Part shown: in pieces, positions 1 through 11,381 of the stretch | Position numbering within the stretch: position 1 is the stretch's first letter | Layout of the letters: each line of letters opens with the position of its first letter | Source of the DNA: Astrocystis sublimbata | Lineage: Eukaryota; Ascomycota; Sordariomycetes; Xylariales; Xylariaceae | Assembly: GCA_022453515.1 (NCBI GenBank) | Contig: JAJNNY010000014.1 | Span: 248,001-312,000, forward strand | Direction of reading: 5' to 3' | Length of the DNA: 64,000 nt | Notes under the pieces: generated by a model | What the model saw: only the letters and a program-made list of their open reading frames with translations | What the model was told of the DNA's origin: nothing | Database searches by the model: none | Made by a program: the position numbers and the translations under genes

Positions 1-1952
1 AGAAAACGAGGCCTATGCGTCCAGAATGGAAGGCTACGAAATTGATTTTTCCACTCTGCGACAACAGAAGGAGACTCTAACATTCGACAATTCAGAGCTG
101 GCAAGGCGAGTTGTGGAGTTAGAACAGCGAGGCCAGCGTGACGAAGGTGTCGTGCAGGACCTCCAGGAAAAGATATTAATGTTGGACCCTTCAGCTGTGA
201 TGGATGAACCTTTGGCGGGTGGCCCTCAACAGTCCCTGTCGCTTGAAGATGAGCTCAATGAAACGACCAACAATACGGCTATGCTCAGGAGTCTGGAAGT
301 GCAAAGACTTCAAGCCGAAAATGCGATGTTAAAGAGCACCATTGGTCAGGAAACTGACAAAGGCCAGCTGGTCCAGGAGATGGAAGATTTGCGTGCTTCT
401 CGTCAAGCCCTTCAGGATAAGTATAACGATACGTTCGAGAGATTCACCGTTGGCCAGAAGCAGCTCGACCTCATGATCGCGAATATGAGTGGGAAAGGGT
501 TAGTGAAGTTGATGCAAGCTTGTTATGACATGGCTCCGGACACCAAATGGCTGATGTCAGATTATTTCAGAGACGAAGCGTACTCCAACCTGCGGACCCA
601 GGTTCTTGCCGAGCAAGGTCGTTCCCAGCAGCTCGAGAAGCAGCTCGAGGCTGTCAAGGAGCAGCTTGCCGATAAGGATCGTGCTTTGTTAGAGGCACGC
701 GGCGATTGTAAGGCGATATTTCTGGAGTACCTCTCTTCTGACCAGGAAGATGCTGACAATGCGGATAAAGTGGCTGCTGTAGAAGCTTCCAGTGTGGATG
801 CGCTCATGGAATTGAAGAACACCGATGGCCTGATAGCGGGCTCACTTCGCGTGGAGCTTGAAGCCGAGCGGAAAAAGTTCAAGCTCTTGAAGGATGAGTC
901 GGAAGGGATGCAAAAGCAGCTCCTAGCTGCCTACATCGAGAAAGACGAACTCCGCCGCGAGGCCGAACAGGCCAATCGGGAACTTCAGAAGGCGGCCGAT
1001 GGGCAGACTGTCAGCACCGATTTCATCAAGCAATCCGAGAAGATGGAGAAGCTTCGGGCCCGCTACAAACAGCTACAGCAGGTAGGTTCCTTTTCCTCGA
1101 GCCTGTCAGACATCCCAAGCGACGAAGAAGATCCTGCCGTTGTTCACACGGAAGAGAAGCGCCAAACTGTGTTGGAAAGTTTCGGCTCCTGGAACAGATC
1201 GAACCGGCCCAGTAGTGGATTCCATCCTCTCGAGTTCGGGGAGGACGGCTCGTTGGGTGTTCCTGTACGGACTGCCGCGAGGGTGTCCAGTCGCGGAGAG
1301 AGTTGCCCCGCGACTATGCAAAGGCCGCCCCTTCGCCGAGTGGATGGAAAGTTCATTAGCTGGGCTCATGCCTTTGGTTTTGGTCTTAGAACCTGAGCTG
1401 TGGTGCTTGAACCGAGTCTCGTCATAGTTAGACTGCGTGTAATACCTCCCATGCGCGTGGCTGACAACCCTTTTCTCTTCACTAGCAAGCCGAAACATCC
1501 GACGTCAAGAACCGCGAACTCGAACGATCGCTCAAGACCGCCCGTGCCGGCGCCGCGGCTAGCGTGCAGAAGGTACGCAGCTTTTCCTTTGTGATGTCCA
1601 GACATCTCAGCAGTTCGACGTATACGTGCGCCAACGGCGCAGGTCCATTGCGTAAAACCATCTCATCTCAGGCGTTCCTTCCCAATCCCTTGCTATCTAT
1701 CGTTTGGTAGATATGGAGTTCGGTGTCAGTGAGTCAGGGTATCGGTTCTAACCATTGATCAATGATGATTAGGCTCAAACGGAGCACATTATTAAGAACC
1801 TCCAGCGCGAAAACGCGATGATCGCCTCGGCATGGTACGACCTGTCGAGCAGGTTACAGAGCAACCACTTCGTGCTGCAGCGGCGCAACGACAACCCCAA
1901 GAGCTGGTTGAACAAGCAGAGGAACCTCGTGAATGCGACGCCGCGAAGATAG
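1..1952 (+). CDS. Hook family dynein-endosome adaptor, C-terminal part (5' partial)
   Basis: The reading frame is open from base 2, before the first ATG at 26, so the gene starts outside the window. Exons: <1-1081, 1486-1572 and 1773-1952, giving about 448 visible residues. The protein is almost entirely heptad-type coiled coil (rich in Leu, Glu, Gln, Lys), followed by a short basic tail containing a WLNKQR-type segment. This fits the central and C-terminal part of fungal Hook proteins, which link dynein-dynactin to early endosomes. The N-terminal calponin-like domain would lie upstream. The first intron (404 bases) stays open in frame for 104 codons after the donor, so intron retention would give a different C-terminus. 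Family assignment rests on the coiled-coil layout and tail; another long coiled-coil protein is possible. Confidence 0.68.
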
Positions 1953-3522
1953 GATCTTGCGCAGTAATCTGAATGGTCCTTCATTCTCCCCCATTCCCTG
2001 CGAAGGTAGGTAGCCGACGCGGGAATGATACACCCACCAACAGGCATACGGTCTCGATCTTTGGGAAAAATAACCTAACCGAGCCATTGCCGCACTGTGC
2101 GAACCCCTCCCCCCGCGCAGTATCTAATCATCATCATCATCATTATCAATTCCGCCCCTCGATTGCATGCTATTGCAGCACGGGAGGAAATCATAGCAGA
2201 GGCACCGTTGCCGGGACGCCAAGAAAATCTATATATACAGGTCATTAGGACATTTACAGACGGGCCAGGGGCCTTGGTCTTGTGGTTGGTTGGTTGAGTT
2301 GGTTGGTTAGTATTTGCATATTGCCTTACGCAACGCAACCCATTTAGTTAGATCATTATCATTATACCCCTTTGTCGAATATCAAGAAATACCAAACATG
2401 CAAAAAAACAATTTGAGAAAAGCCTTGCTTTAAGTTTGTGATTCATTAAGACTTCTTCATTTATGTTTCTTATTTAATAGAGAGAGATTTGAGCCGCGGG
2501 ACTTGAGTGCTCTTTTCCGTGGAATGAGTTGACTGCTTAAGTAATTATTCTCGGACTCGGATGGGCGGTATCAAGAACGATTTCTACTTTTTCCAAGACG
2601 CGGATTTTGAGGCGTTCAGTGTTGTAACGTTCGTCCATATAACTAAATTGATCTTCCTCGTCGGTTAGTAATCTATTGTCAAGGACATGCATAGACCTGT
2701 GAGCTATGATGCGACTCGTTCGCGTCCAGTGAAAGCAACGCGTGGTACCGAGATTAGATTTATGTTCGTGCTAGATTTCAGGTATGTAGGTAGATAATTC
2801 GAAGGAAGCTGGGATTGCATGCATGTCTTGCTACTTACTCCTTAATCGAGACTAAAAAAATTTGGGTTTGGGGGTTTGGGCCACCATGTGAGTGAGCTCT
2901 AGGTAGGTAGGAGTCGCGTCGTCTGGGAGTCGTGAAGCCCCTTACCCTGGGTGCCTAGGTGATGGGCAATGTGCAATTCCGTAATTGAGTGTCTTTGTGG
3001 TACGATATATTTGCGTTCGCTAGTATTCGCGACAAGGTGGAGTTCAATGTTATCATGTAGTGAGTGTGCCCTTGCTTCCAATGCGCCAGATGTTGAGGTT
3101 GTTGCAATGCTAAGTCAGCTAGTGCGAGAACCCTGTGTAACGCAAATCCGCCTTACGTCGAGTATAGCGTTTTGAAGGATGCCTGTTAAGTGGACGTCAT
3201 ACGCACTAGCTGGAAATGAGGAGATATAGTAGGTAGTTTTGTTAAGATTGTATTAGTCACGTTTTACATTCATACACATGAGTTCGGTGAAAGTGGGAGG
3301 TATGGTACAAATCGTGATGCATCGCTCGTCCCGTACGCATTTCCCCCAGCTTTACCCCTTTTCCGTCTAGGATGCTAGGGGATCATTTCACATAAGCCAA
3401 GCGTACACCCCGCTCCCCTCCCGTTCTATAATTTTCAAGAAGCCCAATCATACCCGCGCGTCTTGCGCGTCTCATGTGTGGATGAGAGTTTTTTCGTTTG
3501 AATTGGTGGATCATTGAGGCGT
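1953..3522. other. Intergenic region between convergent Hook and ADK1 genes
   Basis: No credible coding region was found. It holds a short CAT trinucleotide run near 2128-2145 and TAGG-type tetranucleotide repeats near 2785-2793 and 2901-2910. Presumably it carries the 3' ends of both flanking genes. Confidence 0.6.
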
Positions 3523-4595
<1,073 letters not shown>

Positions 4596-6240
4596 TGTGA
4601 AGTGGTGGGTGAGATGGACGTGGCGGGCCGAGGTAGAGAGACGGGGGGTGGAGGGGACAGCGAGGACGAGCTGTTACGAGATAGTGGCAGTACTATGTTA
4701 AGTATGGATGTATGTATATAAAAAGGCTGAGTGGAGTGGAGTGGGTGTGAGGCTACACACGGGACAGGAAAGAGAGAGAACAGGAGAAAAGAAGAAGAAG
4801 AAGAATGCGAGAGAGGCTTGCGAAGATGAGGTCTGCGAAGTCGGTCAAGTCGACGAGAGGGTCAGGCAAGGCAGGGCAGGTCAGACAGGCAGACTGGCGA
4901 CTGGCAAGCTGTTGCGACGATTTTGTTTGCAGGCCAGGTCGAGCCAAGCCCAGGAAAGGTTGTTTGCGTAATGGCGACCACGATTACAGTACAGTAACCG
5001 CTGAATGGGGAACGACGTAGCGCGCCCAATTGGCTGTTTTGACTGGCTGCGGGTGTCAACTTGAGCGGGGCTCGAGCTAGCTATGCGGCCTTTGAGTGGC
5101 TTGCTGTCCTGCTTTTAAGTCCCTCCGTTACCTACCCACCCCTGCTCGGTTAGCATGGGGGGTAGTATTGGGGGCTATGGGGCTCCGGGGACAGCGTTTA
5201 TAGCGTTCACAGCGTTCGTTGATAGCGTTCACAGCACCTGGGCAGTTGGCGGCGGTCTCTACCTAATTGTACTGCACATACTGTGTTAAGGTTCTAAGGT
5301 ACAAGGTTCCCTCCACCCGCCCGTGGCAGCGGCAGCGCATCTTGGTTCGGCTACCGTACATCGTGAAGCTTGATTCAACACTTGGACTACCCGGTAGTCC
5401 GACACAACGCGCCGGAATGAAAACCATTGGCTTGGTGTGTCGCGGGCCGCTAAGTAACATACTTGTTACATGTGCTGCATATGTAAAAACAACTCCGAGT
5501 TAAGACATCATGGGTGATATGCGAGACGAATGATTTGATGTACTTGAGTGCTGCTATTGCCCATTTAGGTAATAAGCTGGAAGGGAGGCGCATGGCATTA
5601 GTAAAATATACCGCTTCGATTTACTCAGCAACCTGGTCTTCACGAGAATTGCAGAAGCTCGAACTGTCTTCTAATACCGCTTATATTCGCGTGATATTCG
5701 TCTAAGCGGAAATCCTTCTCTTGGCTATCTTCTTTGTCCATCAGTCAGCGTGAAATTATTCTCTCAGTTAATATGGTACCTGCATTCCAAATAAGGCCGA
5801 GTGAGACTCTTCCTTGATCTCTCGATTTAGAACGGAGCTATCCAAGGTGGTATTATCAAGGACAGGCACACGTATCCATTTTCGGCTGCTCCCTTGGAAC
5901 TGCGCCACATTTTATCACTAGCCACATCGATGCCCATCAGCCTCATTTTGTGAGCAAATGGCGGGGCATTCGTGCAACAAAAACGCTAGTCCGGAAGAGG
6001 GAGTGAGCTTGCCCAGGATCTAGCGGTTTGGTGGCAGGCGAGCAGGTACCAAGGCAGCCTCATGGTTACGACACACAGCCAAACCTCACAGCCTTCCTAC
6101 CATCACCAATCACCGCCCCATCACAAACTCGTGCATCGCCGAATTGTCACCCATCCTACATACCATACCCACCGCCGTACATTCTGCAACTACCACCAGA
6201 AATACCGACGTAGAGGGCACTCGTTCCACGTCGTCATACG
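4596..6240. other. Divergent intergenic region, ADK1 / RPN8 promoters
   Basis: No gene was found. A purine-rich stretch (GAA repeats) lies at about 4772-4805, just upstream of ADK1. Four copies of AGCGTT, two within the longer repeat ATAGCGTTCACAGC, lie in 5193-5237. C/A-rich sequence at 6100-6200 precedes the RPN8 start. Confidence 0.6.
5193..5237. repeat. Clustered AGCGTT repeats
   Basis: Four AGCGTT cores lie within 45 bases; two are extended as ATAGCGTTCACAGC-like units about 30 bases apart. They sit about 600 bases upstream of ADK1. A transcription-factor site cluster is possible but untested. Confidence 0.4.
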
Positions 6241-7422
6241 ATGCCTGCCACCACTGCTGAGACGCTCTCGCTCGTCAGCAGAAACGTCACCGTTGCCCCC
6301 CTCGTACTGTTATCCGTTGTCGACCATTTCAACCGCGCGGGTAAGGGATCACGGAAGCGCGTTGTCGGTGTACTGCTAGGCCAGAACGATGGAACAAATG
6401 TGCGGGTATCAAACAGTTTTGCAGGTTCGTCATCCACTACGGAACCCCACGCGCATGGCCGCATCCGCCACCTTCAGCTAACCCATCGTCCTTCGTTGCA
6501 GTGCCGTTCGAGGAGGAGAGCGATGACCCGTCTGTGTGGTTCCTCGACCATAACTATGTCGAGAACATGAATGATATGTTCAAGAAAGTGAATGCACGCG
6601 AAAAGTTAATAGGCTGGTACCACTCCGGACCCAAGCTCCGCGCTTCTGATCTCGAGATCAACGAGCTCTTTAAGCGATACACATCCAACCCCCTACTTGT
6701 CATCATCGACGTCCAGCCCAAAGAGTCCGGTGTGCCCACAGATGCATACTTCGCAGTTGAGGAGATCAAAGATGTAGGTGTCTTCACCTCGTGGGACATT
6801 CATGAGCTTCGCTGACAATGTACCATTACAGGACGGTACCACCACCACGAAGACATTTGTCCACACACCCTCCACAATTGAAGCCGAAGAAGCCGAAGAG
6901 ATAGGAGTCGAGCACCTCCTGAGAGATATCCGAGACGTCGCCATCGGCACACTATCAACACGCATCACAAATCAGTTGCAGTCGCTTCAAGGACTGCACC
7001 TACGTTTGCGCGACATCCAGACATACCTCCAAAAGGTACAAGACAAACAATTACCAGTGAACCACGCGATCCTCGGTAATCTGCAAGACGTGTTCAACCT
7101 CCTGCCCAACCTATCGACACCGAAGCCCGGCGGTGACACCAAGGGCTCTAGCGTTGGCGAGCTAGGCTATGCTATGAGTGTCAAGACGAACGACCAGCTA
7201 TTGGCCATCTACCTCAGCAGTCTGATCCGAGCCATCACCGCCTTCCACGACCTCATCGAGAACAAGATCCAGAACAGGCAACAACAAGAGGAGAAGGAGG
7301 CGAAGAAGGAAGAGGCCGACAAGGAGAAAGAGAAGAGCGAAAAGGAGAAGAAGGAGGCCGCTTCGAACGGCGCCAGTACCGAGTCTGGCGAGAAGGGCTC
7401 TGAAAAGGAAAAGAAGAAATAG
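6241..7422 (+). CDS. RPN8: 26S proteasome regulatory lid subunit RPN8 (PSMD7)
   Basis: A structural MPN-domain partner of the deubiquitinase RPN11 in the proteasome lid. Exons 6241-6424, 6502-6773 and 6832-7422 give 348 residues. The MPN domain covers about residues 14-135. The JAMM metal site is degenerate: the segment [13 protein letters not shown] lacks the HxH pair, as expected for the inactive RPN8 subunit. The C-terminal helical region that packs with other lid subunits follows, then a highly charged K/E tail from about residue 300. Introns are 77 and 58 bases with clear GT-AG borders. The start context is good and the N-terminus ([20 protein letters not shown]) matches the family closely. 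Confidence 0.95.
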
Positions 7423-7965
7423 AGAGGGTTAAGCCGGAACATGCGAGTCAACAGGCAATAGAACGTCAAAGCGATGCCGCAATTGTGGGCACACTGACGA
7501 AGCCTTACTTGAAGTCCACGGAGGCTATGTACAATATCCTGGCTTTGAGTGTACAAGGTCGGGAGACGTCGAGGCTGCGGTAAGCAGCTCCTGGGACAGT
7601 AGACGATAAATGAAGCATGCGTGATGATTTGGGCCAACATTGCCACCACACCACTTACTTGTCCCTATCATAGCGCCCCAAGTTACACATGAAATTCGTC
7701 GAGGCTCTCCTATACAACTCAGGACACCCATTACGCTGCCTTAGCAATACCAGCGATGTGCACGGCGCGTGAAAGTGATCTTGATATTCCCGTCTGCGGC
7801 AATGCGCCTTGTAATATGATATTGATAATCCTCGCATATACCTCGACGCTCGTCCAGAGATTCCGTGTAACCACCCAAACGCCTAGCTCAAAGCAAAACA
7901 TAAAGCAAGACGTTCGCCATGATCTATCTCTTCATGCATCAACAACACTGTGTGAACCGGATTTC
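7423..7965. other. Convergent intergenic region
   Basis: 3' ends of RPN8 and the SWIM-domain gene. No gene or repeat was seen. Confidence 0.6.
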
Positions 7966-8919
7966 TCATAGGTCCCCAACCAAACCTGCAGCCTCCTCCC
8001 TGCTCACCAGCCGCTCTTCCATATACCCGCCTAGCACAGCGCTCCATCGCTCAGCTAATACGCATGCGAGAAGATGCTTGCAGCACGGCACTCCTGTGCT
8101 TCCATCTTTCCCATCCGTGCTCAGGCCGCCGAATTCCCACTTATCTGTCGTGTTCGCCTTTGTGTTCATGTCTGTGTCCATGTCGTTGCCCATTACTTCA
8201 TCCTCATCTCTAGTCTTAATCTCCTCGTCATGATAGTCAGAGATTACATACTCGGATTCGTCAGGAGATGACGCATTACGTAATGAATTTCGAGATGGAA
8301 GAGGCGGAAACGCGGCGAATGCAAAGGCTGCGCAGGTGCAGTTCCAGCTCGGTAGACGGACGGCGTAGACGCGGCCGCCGGAATACGGTTGGTCTCGGTG
8401 CCGGTGGGATTGTGGCTGGGCGGAGCGGACGAGGTGGTAGAGGGGCTCTGCTTTTGCTTCTGCTTGAGATTGCTTCGCTGCTTGAGGGTTTCTTATATCT
8501 TGAGGATTATTTGGATCTTGTGGATTGCTGATATCGTTCATCTCATTCATCTCCTCTGCACTTGGAATCCCATTGTCCTCGGCTTGGGGTTTCTGAGCTG
8601 AGGGGATGGTGGTATTGGCATTTTGAGCTTTGTTATCAGTGTCGTCGCTAATGAGAATTACCCGTGTCACGAGACGCCGGTCCAGCAGGTCTAGTGCGGG
8701 TAGTAAGGTGGTGGGATATAGAACGTGGAGGGTTGTGAGAATGGACCGGTAGGCGGGTGGGATGAGCTTGAGTGGGTTGTTCGTTGATGGTGGGGGTGCG
8801 CCTGTTGTTGGATTCGGAGCAGTGTTGTTGGTGTTGGAGGAGGATGCTGATATGGGGATCGCTGATAGGCTTGAGATGAGAGATGTTAGGATGTCCCGTG
8901 GTGTTGGGAGGGGAGGCAT
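7966..8919 (-). CDS. SWIM zinc-finger protein, Sws1/Shu2-like candidate
   Basis: A single-exon protein of 317 residues. The decisive motif is C194-x-C196 (WNCTCAAF) and C280-x-H282-x-x-A285 (PCCKHLLAC), matching the extended SWIM pattern CxC...CxHxxA known from Sws1/Shu2/ZSWIM7. Those proteins act in Shu complexes that promote Rad51 filament function in recombination repair. About 83 residues separate the two halves, mostly a low-complexity acidic insert (residues 205-265), much longer than in animal ZSWIM7. The N-terminal half has a helical segment (residues 50-90) and a Q/N/P-rich linker (110-155). The function is inferred from the motif alone; other SWIM proteins remain possible. Confidence 0.6.
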   Translation of the reverse strand: MPPLPTPRDILTSLISSLSAIPISASSSNTNNTAPNPTTGAPPPSTNNPLKLIPPAYRSILTTLHVLYPTTLLPALDLLDRRLVTRVILISDDTDNKAQNANTTIPSAQKPQAEDNGIPSAEEMNEMNDISNPQDPNNPQDIRNPQAAKQSQAEAKAEPLYHLVRSAQPQSHRHRDQPYSGGRVYAVRLPSWNCTCAAFAFAAFPPLPSRNSLRNASSPDESEYVISDYHDEEIKTRDEDEVMGNDMDTDMNTKANTTDKWEFGGLSTDGKDGSTGVPCCKHLLACVLAERWSAVLGGYMEERLVSREEAAGLVGDL

Positions 8920-9506
8920 TTTTCATTCATCGCGGGACTTAGTGTGGCGACTTGAGGTAAGTCACGGTTGGGTTTGTAAGTTGTGAAAATGAGGTGCTAG
9001 GAGATTCATTCATAGACCCCGAGGTTAGGTATTTGCTGGATCTTATGAGGTAGCTCATTATATGAGAAATGAGATCTTGTAATTATCTCAATGGAGGTTC
9101 CATTGGACCACTTGCGCAAATTGTCTTTCAGATCTTACAATAGACTGAGAATATTACTGTCTCATTGAGATGTGTGTAGCTATCGTCATGCGACGCTTGA
9201 TCGCCCCCCGGTGTTCGTTTGCCCCACTCTCTTAACTCTCCTGACCCTACCTACCCCAGCATCCCAGCTCGTCCCCAGTTTGGTTAGATTACAAGCTGTC
9301 ACCGCGTGAGTATGCGATCTTCAACTCTGCCAAACACGCGTGTAGGCTCGGAAGATGTCATGTTATGTATCTCGAAATAGGGGCAATATTAGCTAAGTCC
9401 CCTCAATTCAATTTTGCAGCTCGTCCACGTTCGACTATGGGCTCCATGTATCACTTATCTTCATTGCCCCAGTAACAGCTTGTTTATAGCAACAAGTTCA
9501 CCAACC
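8920..9506. other. Divergent intergenic region
   Basis: Promoter region between the SWIM gene and the HET gene. AT-rich with short pyrimidine runs near 9205-9260. No gene was seen. Confidence 0.55.
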
Positions 9507-11315
9507 ATGCGACTACTGAACTCTAAAAGTCTGCGAGTGGAGGAGTTCACAGCCTCCAGAGCTCCAGCATATGCCAGTTCGTACTTTCTTCTCATATTAT
9601 TGGTTGGCCACTCTAGATTCTCCTCTTTTAGACTTGATTCTACGACGCTTTAGCTTCCAACTGGCTCCGCCGTAGGCTAAACATTTACTTACGATGCTAC
9701 AGTTTTGTCCCATACGTGGGGTGACGGCGAGGCTACCTTCAAGGACTGGAGTTCTCGGCTGACGAGATTGAAGAAGTCTAAGACGCCAGGATTTGCCAAG
9801 ATCCTAGCAACCTGCAAGCGCGCTCGTCGAGATGGGCTCTTGTATGTTTGGGTGGACACTGTCTGCATCGACAAGTCCAGCTCAGCCGAGCTGTCCGAAG
9901 CTATCAATTCCATGTTCGCTTGGTATAAGAATGCGAAAGTTTGCTACGTCTTCCTCGAAGACGTGCAAAGCGAACTCCCTCGCGGAGTCAGCATACTAGA
10001 CACATTCCAACGTAGTCGATGGTTCACTCGGGGCTGGACACTCCAGGAGCTCCTAGCTCCAGACCACATCCTGTTCTTCTCATGCGATTGGGTTGAACTA
10101 GGAACTAAGAGGGGGTTGGCCAGCGCCATTTCACTTGTGACGGGTATAGAACAACCTTGCTTGTGCAAGGAGAAGAGGCTTGACGAGTGCAGCATTGCCC
10201 AGCGTATGTCTTGGGCCGGACTCAGATCTACCACTCGTGAAGAGGATATAGCCTACAGCCTACTGGGTCTGTTCAACATCAACATGCCGCTTCTTTATGG
10301 AGAAGGAAAAAGGGCGTTCCGACGCTTGCAGGAAGAGATCATCAAGGTTTCCGATGATCACAGCATCTTCACCTTCGATACACTGAATTCGCGGGATTCT
10401 CTGTTAGCAGATCACCCCAATCGCTTCTACGGTTCCGCGCGAATTCAACCAAGATTCGAAGCCAGAATAACACCGCCATTTCATTTCACCAACGCGGGAT
10501 TGTCATTGTCAACGCCTTTGATTTACACCTTGTCCCCATTCTGGGTTTTCGCCGTACTCAACTGTTTCGAAGTCGATACGGGCAAAGACTCGCATCTTGT
10601 GCAAATATGCCTGCCGCTTCTGGGCAGAGACAACACATACATGCGTGCTCGCGATCCAATCAGTCTAGTCAGGAGGCCCTTGAAGAATGCCAAGACCGAA
10701 ACGCAATACGAACTCCAAACACTGACGACGTCCACCGTCACCAGCTATCTTATCACCTACTTTACGCGAGCCTATCCTTCATTTGGTGTTGAAATTGACC
10801 TTGTCATGAAAGGCTTTGCAGACGACGGCGAAGGCAAGGCGGCCTTCATGCTGACATTCCCACGAGGTATGGCTCGATACCGCGTGGCCCAGGCCTATCC
10901 GCCTGGAGCTCTCCAAGAAGACATTAGCATGTTCTGCCCGCCCTTCGCCTTAGGCAGTAGCCCATTCTCTCACGGCATGATCATTTTCGAGGAGATTATA
11001 GATGACTTGAGCGCGAGTGGTACAACCAGTAATACAACGCGCACACTCGGTACCGGGAATCGGATTGGCGTCTATCTAGCACAGTCCGATGACTCTGTCA
11101 AATACGATTGGATGTGCCGCCTCGTATCCAATCCTGAAGACGACTTCTACGCTCGGGCCAGCGAAGCATGGCCTTTCGAGGCAGACTCAGATGCGTGGGG
11201 TCACCAAGATCATGATCACCAGTTCGTTGTAGCTGCCCACTCGCAACTAGTATATCACGATCGCCCGCGTCCAGTTGTTCTGGTCGAAATTGCTTTCGAT
11301 CTGCAAGATACATAG
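9507..11315 (+). CDS. HET-domain protein (heterokaryon incompatibility type)
   Basis: Exons 9507-9576 and 9703-11315 encode 560 residues. The first exon carries the usual opening (MRLLNSKSLRVEEF) and the junction restores YAILSHTWGDGE, the HET-domain start. Further HET motifs follow: the DGLLYVWVDTVCIDK segment near residue 75, SEAINSMFAWY, and SRWFTRGWTLQELLAP near residue 130. The REEDIAYSLLGLFNINMPLLYGEG segment ends the N-terminal half. The domain is known to trigger cell death on nonself recognition in Podospora and Neurospora. The C-terminal part (about 250-560) has no recognised NACHT, WD40 or ankyrin domain. It ends 66 bases from the 3' end of the convergent reverse-transcriptase gene. 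Its recognition partner, if any, is unknown. Confidence 0.9.
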
Positions 11316-11381
11316 AAGGGTATTTTTTTCATCTGCCTGAAGCGCGCACAATGACTACTACCACCACTGCAAACTGAGCCC

